A stretch of 64,000 bases of DNA from Corbicula japonica (lineage: Eukaryota > Mollusca > Bivalvia > Venerida > Cyrenidae). Shown piece by piece: positions 27,001 through 37,267 of the stretch. Positions within the stretch are counted from its first letter, which is position 1; the number at the start of each line of letters is the position of its first letter. Made by a program: the position numbers and the translations under genes. The DNA lies in assembly GCA_038501625.1 (NCBI GenBank), contig JAZAYU010000008.1, positions 620,001-684,000 on the forward strand, in the 5' to 3' direction. Below the pieces are notes generated by a model. That model ran no database searches and was not told where the DNA came from. It saw only the letters and a list, made by a program, of their open reading frames with translations.

Positions 27001-29113
27001 TTAAGCATAAACAAATTAAAGTTTGGTCAATCACTTTTATTTTTATGATACTTCTGTAACTTCCAATTGAATTAACCCTTTACTTAATATATTCAGGTTT
27101 TGTTTCATCTGCTAACAGTGTAGATCAGCCAACATAATTATCCCTGTCATCTTTTCAGGATAAACAATGTTTCCAAACAGTTCCATGTTTCCAATATGTT
27201 ATTTCTATTTGGTCAGATATAACATAATTATTGAATCAAAGGGCACAGTGTAGATCCTAATGAGACTAGACAGATGTGCCAGCTGAACTAGATAAGTAAA
27301 ATCAAATGGCAACTATTAGCAAAATTGCATTTATTTCCAACAATATGATTTAAATAGTCAACCATACTCTCTACTCTGACAGCTCTTGATTGAGTCTGTT
27401 CTTAACTGATAAAATTATGTGATATCATACCTTTCTCTTTTCTTCACAAAGTCCTGTTTTGATAGATCTATTTTATATTGCCTGGATACAAAATAGAGGA
27501 TTTCTTGATATTATTCATTGCCTTCTTTGGGATGTGCTTAACAAACCTCCGTGTGTTTAAAAGTTATCAGTTTCAGTTTTGAGATATGTAAACAAATGGA
27601 GATCTTGAATTAAAGAGATTGTTTAAGGTTGCTGGGAGTTGAACCAATGACCTTCAGGAAATGCATGTCCCATTTCTCAAACATTTTCACCTGAAATTTA
27701 TGTCACATAATTATGTTTCTTTCTAAAATTGGCAAAAAAAACCCCCAACAAATCCCACCAAACCACTTGAAATCTAAAACTGTAAGAGTTGATTAACTGG
27801 ATTATGCTTTTAGATCATGAACACAAGACAAGAGACCTGTCTCCAGTCTCATGCTCCTGGGCTCAAGATCATAAAACTAAATCCAGAGACCAGTCTCAAA
27901 TCTCAAGCATCTGATTGGCTGAAATGGCCACTGCTCCTGATTTAGTTTTATGATTTTGGATCCGGATTGGTTGAACTGTGCAAAGTGTCTATACACTGAC
28001 TTATCACAATCCAGAGCTCTGTTTTATGATCCTGTACCATCAGTATTTCAAACAAGTTGTAATAAGTTTTTATGGTTAACATTAATGTTCAGGAATTTCT
28101 TCTATTCCTATACATTACATTTTCTAAATTCTTGCAGATTTGCAATATTGGTACAAGTCAGCACCTAGCTTTGGGAGCAATTTTCCTCACCATACATAGA
28201 ACAGGCTGACATTTATGGTATTTATGTTCTGTGATGATGGAATTTTCAGTTCCCAGCAGCCAGGTTTCTAGAGTATTATTATGTTAATATATTGATTGAT
28301 GTGTGAACAAGGTCTGTACATCATGCAAGTACAAAGCATTAAATATTGCTCCATTTGACCCTTTACTCCATATATACACATTTTATTGCATATGCAACCG
28401 GTCTAGATCCAGTTCAGCCATCTGATCAAGATCTGCACTTTTTGCTTTTTGGTCAGAAATAGCCTAAGAAAAAAAAAACAGTGCAGATCCTGATCACTTG
28501 AAATATCAGTTATTTCAGACCAAGAGGTCACCAATATATATCAGATCTAATGGCATGGATTTGCTGGCTAATCTGGTTCTTCACTGGTCAGACAAACAAT
28601 AAAACCTTTATGGAGTAAAGGGCTAGGCCTACAGTATATGATGTCTTGTGGGTGCATTTTCTCCTACACTGACATTTTCGGAGCATTTTGATTCACTTTT
28701 AAACTGATTATTTCGAAAATGAATCAAAATTACAAACAAAATCGAGATACACATTGTATTGTGTGAATGTGAAGGTGATTTATAGATAGAACTTTTGTGA
28801 CAGAGTGTCATCCAACAGGTATTATATATGTAACAAGTTAAATATTTGCACACATTCTGTAGGAAAATTCAAACCAGTATGAAATTGATATATGAATATT
28901 AAACAGTTTGTTTTCTTTTCAGGTCTTGAATTTTTTGAAACATCGGCTAAAGAGAACATCAATGTGAAAGCCGTCTTTGAAAGATTGGTCGACATTATTT
29001 GTGACAAGATGTCAGAAAGTCTCGATTCCGACCCGACTCTGGTCAGCAGTCAAGCCAAGGGCACACGACTCACAGAGAACCCAAATCCCCAATCGTCAGG
29101 GTGTCAATGCTAA
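14862..29113 (+). CDS. Rab3: Rab3 small GTPase, complete coding region in four exons
   Basis: Exons 14862-15086, 19832-19950, 21724-21848 and 28923-29113 (660 bp) encode 219 residues, the usual Rab3 length. Visible motifs: P-loop GNSSVGKTS (about residues 28-36), switch I with [11 protein letters not shown] (about 52-62), [10 protein letters not shown] (75-84), GNKCD (133-137), ETSAK (162-166) and C-terminal Cys-Gln-Cys (217-219), a CXC double-prenylation signal. [15 protein letters not shown] and the [14 protein letters not shown] stretch are Rab3-type rather than Rab8/Rab27-type. The family drives regulated exocytosis on synaptic and secretory vesicles, cycling between GTP and GDP with RIM/rabphilin-type effectors. 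The ATG directly follows a strong splice acceptor, so at least one non-coding 5' exon lies upstream. Introns hold many MITEs and the 49-bp minisatellite. Identification as Rab3 is firm. Confidence 0.96.
15382..15490. repeat. Family B MITE, decayed copy
   Basis: CCCAAGATCAGAATAGTGAG and GCAGCTGATTGGTTGAAACT echo the family B left arm and core; the right arm is not recognisable. Confidence 0.45.
16200..16880. repeat. Degenerate 30-36 bp tandem repeat
   Basis: Variants of TTCAGGACCAGGTTGTTTATG followed by CTTTG recur many times at roughly 30-36 bp spacing (e.g. 16575, 16600, 16690, 16785). Units are strongly diverged; traces extend back to about 15820. Confidence 0.6.
16954..17012. repeat. Miniature family B hairpin
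   Basis: GGGCCCAAGAAAATAAAACT is answered by AGTTTTATTATCTTGGGCCC with only about 19 bp between: a family B element that has lost its core, or a minimal hairpin form. It is perfectly terminal at GGGCCC on both sides. Confidence 0.8.
17835..18074. repeat. Family A MITE
   Basis: Left AACCCTTTGCCTATACATAC, right GAGTAAAGGGTTAA; both internal hairpin arms (GTTGATCCAGATCAGCCGGC; CAGCTGATCTGGTTTACACT) are present. Confidence 0.85.
18334..18456. repeat. Family B MITE
   Basis: GGGCCCAAGATCATAAAACT to AGTTTTATAATATAGGGC. The second core arm is shortened. Confidence 0.8.
18946..19034. repeat. Family B MITE, decayed copy
   Basis: AAGATAATAAAACTGAGATT and TTTCAAGCATTTGATTGGCT are recognisable; the right half is diverged. 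Confidence 0.6.
19538..19786. repeat. Family A MITE
   Basis: TAACCTCTTCCTCCATAATT on the left, GAAGTAAAGAGG on the right, with GTGTAGATCCAGATCGGCCA and the AGAAATAACCTAAT spacer inside. Ends about 45 bp before Rab3 exon 2. Confidence 0.75.
19832..19950 (+). CDS. Rab3: Rab3 coding exon 2
   Basis: Starts after TTGTTTCAG with Asp-Thr-Ala-Gly-Gln-Glu, the switch II motif, and runs through [11 protein letters not shown] and YDVTNEESF to the first two bases of the Trp codon (GATTG|GTAAGC, phase 2). Confidence 0.95.
20028..20215. repeat. Family A MITE, degenerate copy
   Basis: GGGTAGATCCAGATCAGCCT and GGTCAGAAATAGTCTAA are present; terminal repeats are eroded. Confidence 0.55.
20759..20986. repeat. 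Family A MITE
   Basis: TTAA at both ends; AAAGCAGATCCAGATCAGCC, the AAATAACGTAATAAAT spacer and GAAGTAAAGGGTTAA are present. Confidence 0.8.
21568..21626. repeat. Miniature family B hairpin, diverged
   Basis: GGCCCAACATCATAAAACTG is answered by AGTTTTATGATTTTTGCCCC across a short loop; same short form as at 16954-17012. Confidence 0.65.
21724..21848 (+). CDS. Rab3: Rab3 coding exon 3
   Basis: Acceptor TTTTGACAG, then G completing Trp115 and [13 protein letters not shown], the guanine-specificity motif NKCD and [14 protein letters not shown]. Ends phase 1 at TTAG|GTAATC. Confidence 0.95.
21944..22125. repeat. Family A MITE, left arm shortened
   Basis: CCCTTTACTTCATTTATACA at the left, AGAAATAACCTAATGAATCA spacer, then GCAGATTATGATCAGATGGC; ends near CCATGGTTAACCC. 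Confidence 0.7.
23257..23498. mobile_element. Family A piggyBac-like MITE, well-preserved copy
   Basis: TTAA (23257-23260) followed by CCCTTTCCTGTACAG, closing with CTATACAGGAAAGAG and TTAA (23495-23498). Inside are two hairpins, each pairing a GTTTAGATCC-AGATCAGCC arm with a GATCAGGATCTAAAC arm, separated by a CTTTTTGATTCATTAGGTTA-type spacer. The TTAA target with CCC-starting inverted ends is the signature of the piggyBac superfamily; no transposase is encoded, so it would be mobilised in trans. This copy belongs to the 'CCTTTCCT' subfamily; others read CCCTTTACTCC. Confidence 0.9.
23824..24058. repeat. Family A MITE
   Basis: TAAATCCTTTACTCCATATG at left; GTGTAAATCCAGATCAGCTG, the AGAAATAACATTATTAATAA spacer and GCCAGCTGATTCGAATC inside. 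Right end eroded. Confidence 0.75.
24758..25630. repeat. 49-bp minisatellite in Rab3 intron 3
   Basis: About 17-18 units of TTGGATCGGATTAGTTGTAG followed by GACATGTCGGATTGGATTAG and AAGGACAGG (49 bp). Units vary at GATCGG/GATTGG, CATGTCGG/CATGTCGA and by small deletions. No unique spacers, so not CRISPR-like. Confidence 0.95.
25807..25878. repeat. 23-bp triplicate
   Basis: AGGGATGGTTCCAGCAATTG with a following AAT occurs three times in tandem; only the third differs (CAACTG). Confidence 0.85.
26360..26580. repeat. Family A MITE, degenerate copy
   Basis: AATTTAAATCCAGATCAGGC, CATTAAGCTATTTCTGAC and GTGCAGGCTGATCTGAAGC; the terminal repeats are barely recognisable. Confidence 0.55.
27072..27300. 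repeat. Family A MITE, internally rearranged
   Basis: TTAACCCTTTACTTAATATA left end, AATCAAAGGGCACAGTGTAG and GTGCCAGCTGAACTAG inside; the right terminus is lost. Confidence 0.7.
27620..27690 (-). repeat. Possible tRNA-derived SINE fragment
   Basis: On the minus strand GGTCATTGGTTCAACTCCC resembles a tRNA internal box B (GGTTCRANYCC). No box A at the proper distance is convincing. Confidence 0.25.
27859..27961. repeat. Family B MITE, shortened
   Basis: GGGCTCAAGATCATAAAACT to TTTAGTTTTATGATTTTGG. Only one core arm (AAGCATCTGATTGGCTGAAA) is kept. Confidence 0.8.
28354..28625. repeat. Family A MITE
   Basis: GACCCTTTACTCCATATATA left, TATGGAGTAAAGGGCTA right; internal GTCTAGATCCAGTTCAGCC and AGAAATAGCCTAAG. 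Confidence 0.8.
28923..29113 (+). CDS. Rab3: Rab3 coding exon 4 (last)
   Basis: Starts after CTTTTCAG, completes Gly157 and continues [15 protein letters not shown], then [10 protein letters not shown] and a variable tail to Gly-Cys-Gln-Cys and TAA (29111-29113). The 3' UTR follows; its end was not determined. Confidence 0.95.
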
Positions 29114-29228
29114 TGATTTGAGGTCACAGTGTCAAAATTCATGTGTGTACACGAAATGTTGGAGCTAGTGTAGAGAATATGCATACTGTCTGTTTTTATA
29201 TGAGTCTCTGTAGAGATAATTATGTATA

Positions 29229-29374
29229 GGGCTGAAGCTTATAAAACTGAAATTGGAAACCAGTCTCAAATCTCAAGCATCTGATTGGCTGAAATGGGGA
29301 CTGGTTGCCATTTCAGCCAGTCATATGCTTGAGATTTGAGACTGGTTTCCATGATCAGTTTTATAACCTTGGGC
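29229..29374. repeat. Family B MITE in the presumptive Rab3 3' UTR
   Basis: GGGCTGAAGCTTATAAAACT to AGTTTTATAACCTTGGGC with both core arms. It starts 116 bp after the stop codon. Confidence 0.85.
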
Positions 29375-29575
29375 ATAGGTCATTCTATCAATGTGTCATA
29401 TATGATGACATTCACAAGTTGTAGATTAGAGTTGTGTAAATACACTTTCAAACTATATGCCAAATAATTCCGTAAAAGACATAGTTAAGAAGTCATGCAT
29501 TAATTCAGTCAACCTTGAAAAGAATCTGATGAAAATAAGGAAGTGGTATCGTGCACAAGTTGTTACAATGCTGAT

Positions 29576-29826
29576 TTAACCCTTTACTTCATAGAGTATG
29601 GCTGTCATCCATTGGCGAACAGTTTAGAACAAGATCAGCTGGCATATCTGTGATATCTTATCAGGATCTACACTGTTAGCTTTTTGATTCATTAGGTTAT
29701 TTCTGACCAAGAAGTCAACAGCGTGGAGCCTGGTAAGAGGATTAGAGCACATGGATGTGACAGCTGATCTGGATCTGTACTGTTTGCGCATGCGATAAAA
29801 CCAGCACTTAAGGAGTAAAAGGTTAA
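29576..29826. repeat. Family A MITE
   Basis: TTAACCCTTTACTTCATAGA to GAGTAAAAGGTTAA, with TTAA at each end and both hairpins. Confidence 0.85.
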
Positions 29827-30512
29827 AAATTAGTGATTTCATGAATAAGTTACAAAGCTGATTGAAGTTTTGTCTAATAGAATAAGGATGTCATTATCTA
29901 GTACATTTAATTACTATTCTTAAATGCAAGTGCTGACTAGAAATCAGATTGAGGGTTAAAGAGGTTAAGGGATAAACACCATATAAAAGTTTCCTGTCAA
30001 TTCAAGATTGGTTAAATGATATTACAGGAAACAGATCAAATCTCATGGCATTTGGTGGTGTCAGATGAAATCAGATTCAAGGATTTAATTCTCAGAAACA
30101 ATCTTTTTACATTTAAATTAATGATTTCATGTTTTTGAGTAAGGTAATGGAATGAGTTCTCTGATAGAGTTCAATAATACAAGATTCAAACCAGCGCATT
30201 TATTTCAAAAGGAAAATGAGCCCTTTCATTTGAATGTCTTCAACTTAGGAAAGAAGGGTAATGCAGTGAATTAGAACTTTATTGAAGATGCATAGGACAC
30301 TGGTCATTTAGTTAAAAATAAACTGGATCAGACAAGACAATTCATCAACCTTTTTAATCAGAAAGAATGTACATAATGTCTTTAATATATTGGTAATCAA
30401 TTTGATCAAAATATGGTTCTGACATTGCTAACATTAACTCATAATGCATATTATTGTACCATACCAAATCTAAGGCCTACATCTTGTTTTTATCATGTTG
30501 TGTAAGTTTCCA

Positions 30513-30879
30513 TTTACCCTTTACTTCATGGATTCAGTTTATATTCCATGTGCTACCTGGGCCCAAGATCATAAAACTAAGTTTGGAGATCAGTCTCAAA
30601 TCTCAAGCATCTGATTGGCTGAAATGGCGACCAGTCACCATTTCAGCCAATCAGATACTTGAGATTTGAGACTGATCTCCTTATTTAGTTTTATGATTTT
30701 TGGACCAGTGTAGATCCAGATCAGGATCTACACTGTTTGCTTCTAGATTCATTAGGTTATTTTCAACCAAATAGTTAGTAGTGTAGATCCAGATCAGACT
30801 GCATGGATGTGCATGCTTATCTGGATCTCTACTGGTCAGCATTGGAATATAAGCAATATTCCATGGAGTAGATTGTTAA
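30513..30879. repeat. Family A MITE interrupted by a family B MITE
   Basis: Left part ACCCTTTACTTCATGGATTC up to GTGCTACCT, then family B at 30559-30704, then GTGTAGATCCAGATCAGGAT through the family A spacer and second hairpin to GGAGTAGATTGTTAA. Confidence 0.85.
30559..30704. repeat. Family B MITE nested in family A
   Basis: GGGCCCAAGATCATAAAACT to TAGTTTTATGATTTTTGG, full palindrome with both core arms. Confidence 0.9.
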
Positions 30880-30924
30880 TGGAAATGAGCCAGGCTCAGA
30901 TTGAGATGAATTTGCACATCCATT

Positions 30925-31070
30925 GCCCAAGGTTATAAAACTGAGCATGGAAACCAGTCTCAAATCTCAAGCATCTGATTGGCTGAAAAGGTGACCAGTC
31001 GCCATTTCAGCCAATCAGATGCTTGAGATTTGAGACTGGTTTCCAATCTCAGTTTTATAACCTTCAGCCC
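30925..31070. repeat. Family B MITE, GGTTATAAAACTGAG subtype
   Basis: GCCCAAGGTTATAAAACTGA to CAGTTTTATAACCTTCAGCC. This subtype has CATGGAAACC where the other has CTGGAGACC next to the arms. Confidence 0.9.
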
Positions 31071-33096
31071 ATGTGTATTCTTAAATGGGTTAAAATTAAT
31101 TTTTATTCTGACTAGGTGACAAACATGGGCCTGTAGTACAAAATCTTGAAAATGTTTGGCTACAAGCCTTTTATCAAATAGCTTTTATTATGCAATTTCC
31201 ATCATTCCATTGCAAACATTATTTAGCTGATTTATGGTAAAGGATAAATATAAATTCATAATTTATTACACCTTATTAAAGTATTTGAATATAAATTTTA
31301 CGGAGTTGACCTGTTGGTGTTGAAATTAAAAAGAAAAAAAAGGTATAAAAATGTCTGTTTTCCGAGTCTTACTTTTCTTCTTCCTTACATCAGCAAAATA
31401 ATGTTTGAAATCTATTATTGAAATAAAAAAAAAACATTAACATTTAAAGTTGTTCTTGAGCCTGGCATGTTATTCATTCACTCAACGTTTTGCTTTTTTT
31501 AAGGCATTATTCTGAGATACCAATGACAGTAGTGTTGTGTTCAGAATCTGCATTTTCAATTTTAATTTACACTTACAAAAGTACATTTTTAATAGGTGCA
31601 ATAGCTGATTGACGCAATTTTTAACATGTTTGCAAACATAAACTTACATAATAGATCTGAAACTGTCTTCTGTGTGTGATTATACAAGTACATTATTGTG
31701 TTATAGTGTTGTGAAATTATTTATATTTCTTTGAAATCCATAGAATGTAACATCTTCATTCGCTGTCTGGAAAACTGTAGAGGTCTTAAATGAAATGCTT
31801 GTCAATTCATATTTTTTGCAGTATTCAGCGTAAATGTCATTTTCTGATCATTCCATATTTCCCCCATACAGCTCTATGGCTATTTTGTTTAATGTGGGAA
31901 AACCCATTAACCAAAAGCAACTGGTAAATGGGGAAACATTAAGAGGTGTTATTCCCTCGGATGTTCTTTATTGATGTAAAAAAGATAATTAGATTTGTTG
32001 TACTAAAAACTTTTAAATTGATTGAGTTTAAAAAGCCATTTAATATTATGTTATATCCACCAATTTGTTAAGTTAAAGATAGCCGAGTAGCTATTTATGC
32101 AGATTGTGAACTGAAGAAAAGAAATTGGTAAAAATATAACACATAACAATATACTTTATACATATATAGCCCGTGAAGCATTGATATTAAATCACCATTC
32201 CATAGCTGGTTTGGGACCAAAATGTGTAATATATGTCTTCATATTTTGAGAGAGAGAATATTTACAATATAAGCATGGTAAATCTGACATTTTCTCTGCA
32301 CAATTATTCCATGACATTCCAATTGTACAGGAAGTGTTTTTATTTATAATCTAAGTAAGGGATGGTATTCATCATGTACCTCAAGTTCAGTGCTTATTAT
32401 TTCCATCAAATCCTTGTCCTTTATCATAAAGATGAATCTGGGGACCAGTTTCCAAGCTTAAGCCACTGATTGGTCAGTTTGACAACTGTTTTCATTGTTA
32501 ACCAATCACCATCCAGATATGATCAACTAGTTTCCTGTCTCAGTGTTATTATCTTATGTCATGTAGTTTTATATTCCACGTCTAACTTAAACAGAAAAGT
32601 AAGATGACTGAAACATACGATAATACATTCATAGCTTTTATAAGCAGCTACTAAAGTAAAGTTTGATAATAGTTGCTTACATCATGTCGCAGCATAGTAG
32701 TTACCTATTTTTAATGTAAATTATAAATTTGTGAAACTTTGTACTCGGGTGCTTATGAAAGGAAACTGTCCTCTGAAATAATCGGCTAGACAGTAGGGTG
32801 AAAAATATATATTGTATTTACAGTTTTCTGAAATATATATACTTGATTAAAATATAACAAATTATGGCAAAACTTGAGATACTTGATGAATACAAGGCCA
32901 GAATGTATTACTGTTGTTATTGTTGTTGATGTTATACACACACATACATGTTTTATGAGTGTTAAGAATGTCTGTATGTTTTCACTTGTTTATTTTCAAT
33001 TTAAGATCTTGCGAATAATCTCTGTTGACAATGTTAATTTTTTTTTCCAGAATCTCACCTTAGAACTTTTATCACATAAATTGTTTCATGGCATCA
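31071..33096. other. No gene seen
   Basis: AT-rich intergenic sequence downstream of Rab3, with one decayed family B copy (32427-32558). No splice-bounded protein-like frame on either strand. Confidence 0.5.
32427..32558. repeat. Family B MITE, decayed copy
   Basis: TCATAAAGATGAATCTGGGG, CCACTGATTGGTCAG and the opposing AACCAATCACC keep the order of family B; the ends are mutated. Confidence 0.5.
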
Positions 33097-33327
33097 TTAA
33101 TCCTTCACTCCATAAGATATGGCTGTTATACCATGGGCAAACAGTATTGATCCAGATCAGCTGTAACATCTGTCCCATTTGATCAGGATATACACTGATC
33201 ACTTTAGATTCATTCGGTTATTTCTGACCGACTAGTGTAGATCCAGATCAAATGTTACATGTGCTGGCTGATATGTTTCTACTGTGGTCTCACATGTGAT
33301 AAAATCATACATGTGGTAAAGGGTTAA
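33097..33327. repeat. Family A MITE
   Basis: TTAATCCTTCACTCCATAAG to GTGGTAAAGGGTTAA, TTAA on both sides. Confidence 0.85.
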
Positions 33328-34038
33328 TAACAGTGCAGAGTTTCTGTCAAAGAGAAGAAACATACAGTGACATGACATTTATTGAATCTCTAATACAACT
33401 AAAAATAAGGACTTTTTAGTTTCTGTTGCCATAGCAATTCCATAAAGCTTATGAAATTGGTTTTGTGATGTTGCTATAGGAATTAATAACTGTAGGAATT
33501 AATAACAGTGGATTTTACTGTTGCCATAGTAAATTCAGGCCTACAGTTATTAAGATTATTTAGTAAAAAGCTTTACAGACATTATACATTTTTGCGTGAT
33601 TTATGTAAGTGGTATTTATGGAAATCCGTTTTTGTTTGAGATAATTTTATTTGATGTTTATTTTGCTTGTTTAACAGGTTTTCATGACAAAGTAGAATTC
33701 CATTTATTGCTGTTATCTTTTTTAAAGAGTTTCCTCCTGGTTGTGTTTTTTTGCAGATTAATTATTTACACTATTTGATTTGAAGGCATTTATTAATCTG
33801 TTTTTCTTTTGTTATCATCCACTTGTATTTCACATTCTCTTTTGAGAAATATGATATTCTTTTATTACAACTATATTATATGAGTGCTGGGTGCAAAATT
33901 GTATCTCTTTCATCATTCTTTGTGACATAGATCAGTTTTGGGCTGAGCCCTCAGTTAGCAATGTATAATCTAGTCTGTGCAGCTCTCTGTGCTTTCATAC
34001 TTGTGATGCTCCAAAAACAAGAGACCCGGAGTTTTGTT

Positions 34039-34326
34039 TTAATCCTTTACTCCATGGATACAGTTTATATCCAATGTGCTACCAATTAGTCTGTAATGGC
34101 TTACATCACATCTATGACCAGTTTAGATCCAGATCAGCCTGCATGTCATTGCAGTCTGATCAGGATCTACACTGTTAGCTTCATGATCTGAAATAACCAG
34201 ATTACTCTAAAAGCAACTACTGTAGTGTAGATCCTGATTAGAACTGCAATGACATGCCGGCTGATCGGGATCTGACTAACTGGGAGCTCAGCGTATATGC
34301 CCTGTATCCATGGAGTAAAGGATAAA
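34039..34326. repeat. Family A MITE, long variant
   Basis: TTAATCCTTTACTCCATGGA to ATCCATGGAGTAAAGG. The terminal inverted repeat extends through TCCATGGATACAG; second hairpin arms are present. Confidence 0.8.
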
Positions 34327-34515
34327 AACAAAACTTGGAGTCTGGATATCACAAGATGTGCTTGAATTTTTTTCCTGATGGAGATATCTGCATTCCTACA
34401 TGCGTCATGGTGACAGTGATGTATTATTTCACACCACATTCTGGTTGATTGGTTGTGGTTTATGTCTTCTAGCATTTTCTGACTGTGTGTTTATATCATA
34501 TGAAATACTATACCA

Positions 34516-34655
34516 GGGCTGGTTATAAAACTGAGATTGGAAACAAGTCTCAAATCTCAAGCATCTGATTGGCTAAAATGGCGACCAGTCGCCATTTCAG
34601 CCAATCAGATGCTTGAGATTTGAGACTGGTTTCCATACTCAGTTTTATACCTGAA
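34516..34655. repeat. Family B MITE
   Basis: GGGCTGGTTATAAAACTGAG to CTCAGTTTTATACCTG, near-perfect palindrome around GCGACCAGTCGC. Confidence 0.85.
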
Positions 34656-34702
34656 AAAGTGGAACACACCAAAATTTTTTCAATGTTTCTGTTGCTTGTT
34701 CT

Positions 34703-34823
34703 GGGTCCAAGATCATAAAACTGAAATTTGAGACCGGTCTTTTTGAGATTTGAAACTGGTTTCAGCCAATCAGATGCTTGAGATTTGAGACTGGTCTCCA
34801 GTTTTAGTTTTATGATCTTGGGC
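34703..34823. repeat. Family B MITE, shortened left core
   Basis: GGGTCCAAGATCATAAAACT to AGTTTTATGATCTTGGGC; one GATTGGCTGAAA arm has been deleted. It lies only 47 bp after the previous copy. Confidence 0.8.
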
Positions 34824-35445
34824 ACTGTTGAAAGGTAATAGAATTTGAATTTAGAAGAACAAAACTTCCCTGAAGATCAACTGTTTTGGAATAAACGACA
34901 TGATACATTTTATTTTTACTCTTTTTTTTTTCGTTATGTTAAGTTATTCCATTAAGTTATCTTTAATGACTTGCAAACTGATGTGTGTTGTTTTTTTTTG
35001 TTGACATCATCATGTCAAATATTGAATTATTTTTCTCAGCTTTCAGAGACGTCTAGAATGGTGTTGACTGGTATAATTTGAATTGTATGAGCTCATCATA
35101 GATGTGATAGTAGCATGTGCAGAACTCCTTCCTCATCTCAACATTTATTGTAACCCAATCCATTTCAATGTACAGTCTCATTCAGTGCACTTGTGTATGT
35201 ATAGATGAAAGCTGGTGTTCAATTAATAAAGACATCGGTGGCTGGTTGTTCAGTACTTTAACAGCTCTTTCAGAGATGCAAATGTTTTAAGTATTTAACA
35301 CAATTAGAATGCTTTTAATAAAGAATTAGTAAATATTCAGATGTTAAACCAATTTTGGCTTAGTGCCAATGCAACCACTGTAGATTCAGATCAGATCAGC
35401 CATACATGCTGTCTGACCAGGGTCCATTTTGTCATAAAGCATTCC

Positions 35446-35678
35446 GAATCCTTTACTCCATATATACAAATTTAATTGCATGAACAAACAGTGAAGATTC
35501 AGGTCAACTGGCACATTCATTTCCATCTGATCAGGATCTGAACTTTGTTTCTTGGTCAGAAATAACCTATTGAATATAAGTGAACAGTGTAGATCCTGAT
35601 ATCACAAATATTCTGGTTGATCTGGATCTACACTGTTTGCACACTCAGTTAAGGTGCATATATAGAGTAACTGGTTAA
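35446..35678. repeat. Family A MITE
   Basis: AATCCTTTACTCCATATATA to ATAGAGTAACTGGTTAA. A further decayed half-copy (GTAGATTCAGATCAGATCAG) precedes it at about 35370. Confidence 0.8.
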
Positions 35679-35699
35679 TGCATCTAGAACAGTTTTGAT

Positions 35700-36662
35700 C
35701 CTTTAAGAACTTATAGAAGTCAGCCGTGTGATCAGGATCTACATGTATTACAAAGTCAATAATCCTTGTTTTCTCGTTGTGCGGCACAGTTATAGTAAAA
35801 GCTAAACAATATCATCTTACTGTTGAAAACACAATTTATCAAAATTTTGTTGTCTGTTAGTTAAAATGGTGAACAATATTTCAAACAGCAGACAACTGAT
35901 GTAAGAGCTAATTTACAAGTAAATTGAAAATTCTGAGCTAAAATACCATTTGTGTGCTAGGAAAAGCCTATATAATCTATTTTAGGAATTATTGTGATAG
36001 ACAGTGTTGATGTTAGATTAATGTTTTGTTGTGGAAAAAGAAAAAAAGAAAATTCTGCCAGAGTAGCACATTTGGGGGAAAATAAACATTGTGTTCATCA
36101 GTAAAAGATGGAGCTTAAAGCATATGAGCTCACATTTAGAGAGGTCTGCATCAAACTTGTCTGCTGCTTCATATTTATGATGGAATTGTTTTAGATGCTG
36201 CTATGTCTGTTGGTTTGTGTTTAAGTTGCTATTACTATATGACTTATAAGTCTAGAAAACACATTGTATCAGACAGCCTGTAGCTTTTATTTATTACATG
36301 TTAAAGGTAAATCAAGGTAAATCATGAATTTCAACAATCAGGATCATTTACTTCATGATTATTTGTTTCAATATTCACTACTTCTAGCATTCCAGATTAT
36401 TGGTGGTTTTTTGTTGTAACATTCCTTGTTCTACAAACAAGATCTCAAATAAACTTCTTCCAACAAACTTACACAGTGATAAATAACTTGTACTCTTCTG
36501 ATAATAAATAGTCCTACAGTTTTTTTCTGATACCACAAAACAGAAAATATTCAGTTGCTTTCTGAGCATTGAATCCATAAAAAACTGATTCAGATGTGAA
36601 ACATAATTTGGTTTTTGTGTACGTTTCTTACATACTTTCAAACCAAGTGTTGTTGTTTTCCC
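35700..36662. other. No gene seen
   Basis: AT-rich, apart from an isolated GATCAGGATCTACATG at about 35730 that may be another family A remnant. Confidence 0.5.
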
Positions 36663-36717
36663 TTAACCCTTTACTCCACATAAAAGTTTGATCCTGTGTA
36701 AAACCACTGTAAATCCA

Positions 36718-36886
36718 GGGCCCAAGATCAGAAAACTAAGTTTTGAGATCAGTCTCAAATCTCAAGGATCTGATTGGCTGAAATGGCGACTTCTGATTGG
36801 CTGAAATGGCGACTTGTCGCCATTTCAGCCAATCAGATGCTTGAGATTTGAGACTGATCTCCAGATTTAGTTTTATGATCTTGGGC
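36718..36886. repeat. Family B MITE with internal duplication, nested in family A
   Basis: GGGCCCAAGATCAGAAAACT to AGTTTTATGATCTTGGGC. The core TCTGATTGGCTGAAATGGCG is duplicated in tandem, lengthening the element to about 169 bp. Confidence 0.85.
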
Positions 36887-36945
36887 ACAGATCATTTGGA
36901 ACATTTGTGTTATCTGATCTAGACTACAGCAGTCAAATATTTGTC

Positions 36946-37142
36946 TTAACCCTTTCCTAGATATATACGCATTTTTATGCATATGCGACCAGTGTAGATC
37001 CAGATCAGCCGGCACATCCTAACGTAATGAATTAAAAAGCGAACAGTTTAGATCCTGATCAGACGGCATGGATGTGCCAGCTGATCTGGATCTAAACTGT
37101 TTGCCCTAGCAATAAAGGTGTATCTATACAGGAAAGGGTTAA
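36946..37142. repeat. Family A MITE, CCTTTCCT subfamily, nested
   Basis: TTAACCCTTTCCTAG to GGAAAGGGTTAA; TTAA on both sides; CAGTGTAGATCCAGATCAGC and CCAGCTGATCTGGATC inside. Part of the first hairpin is deleted. Confidence 0.85.
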
Positions 37143-37267
37143 ATAACCAATTGAATGAAAAGCGAGGAGTGCACATCCTGATAAGATGGCACGGTTGTGA
37201 TGGCTGATCTGGATCGGCATTGTTCGCTCATGGTATAACAGTCATATCCTGTGGAGTAAAAGGTTAA

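Larger units (their letters stand above)
21849..28922 (+). other. Rab3 intron 3 (7.1 kb)
   Basis: The longest Rab3 intron. It holds six or seven family A copies, one family B copy and the 49-bp minisatellite. No further exon was seen; the two flanking exons join in phase without one. Confidence 0.8.
36663..37267. mobile_element. Family A MITE carrying two nested insertions
   Basis: Outer copy: TTAACCCTTTACTCCACATA at left, GTGGAGTAAAAGGTTAA at right. A family B palindrome (36718-36886) interrupts its first arm after GTAAATCCAG. A second, CCTTTCCT-type family A copy (36946-37142) sits in its central spacer, where the outer sequence resumes as ATAACCAATTGAATGAAAAG. Confidence 0.85.
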
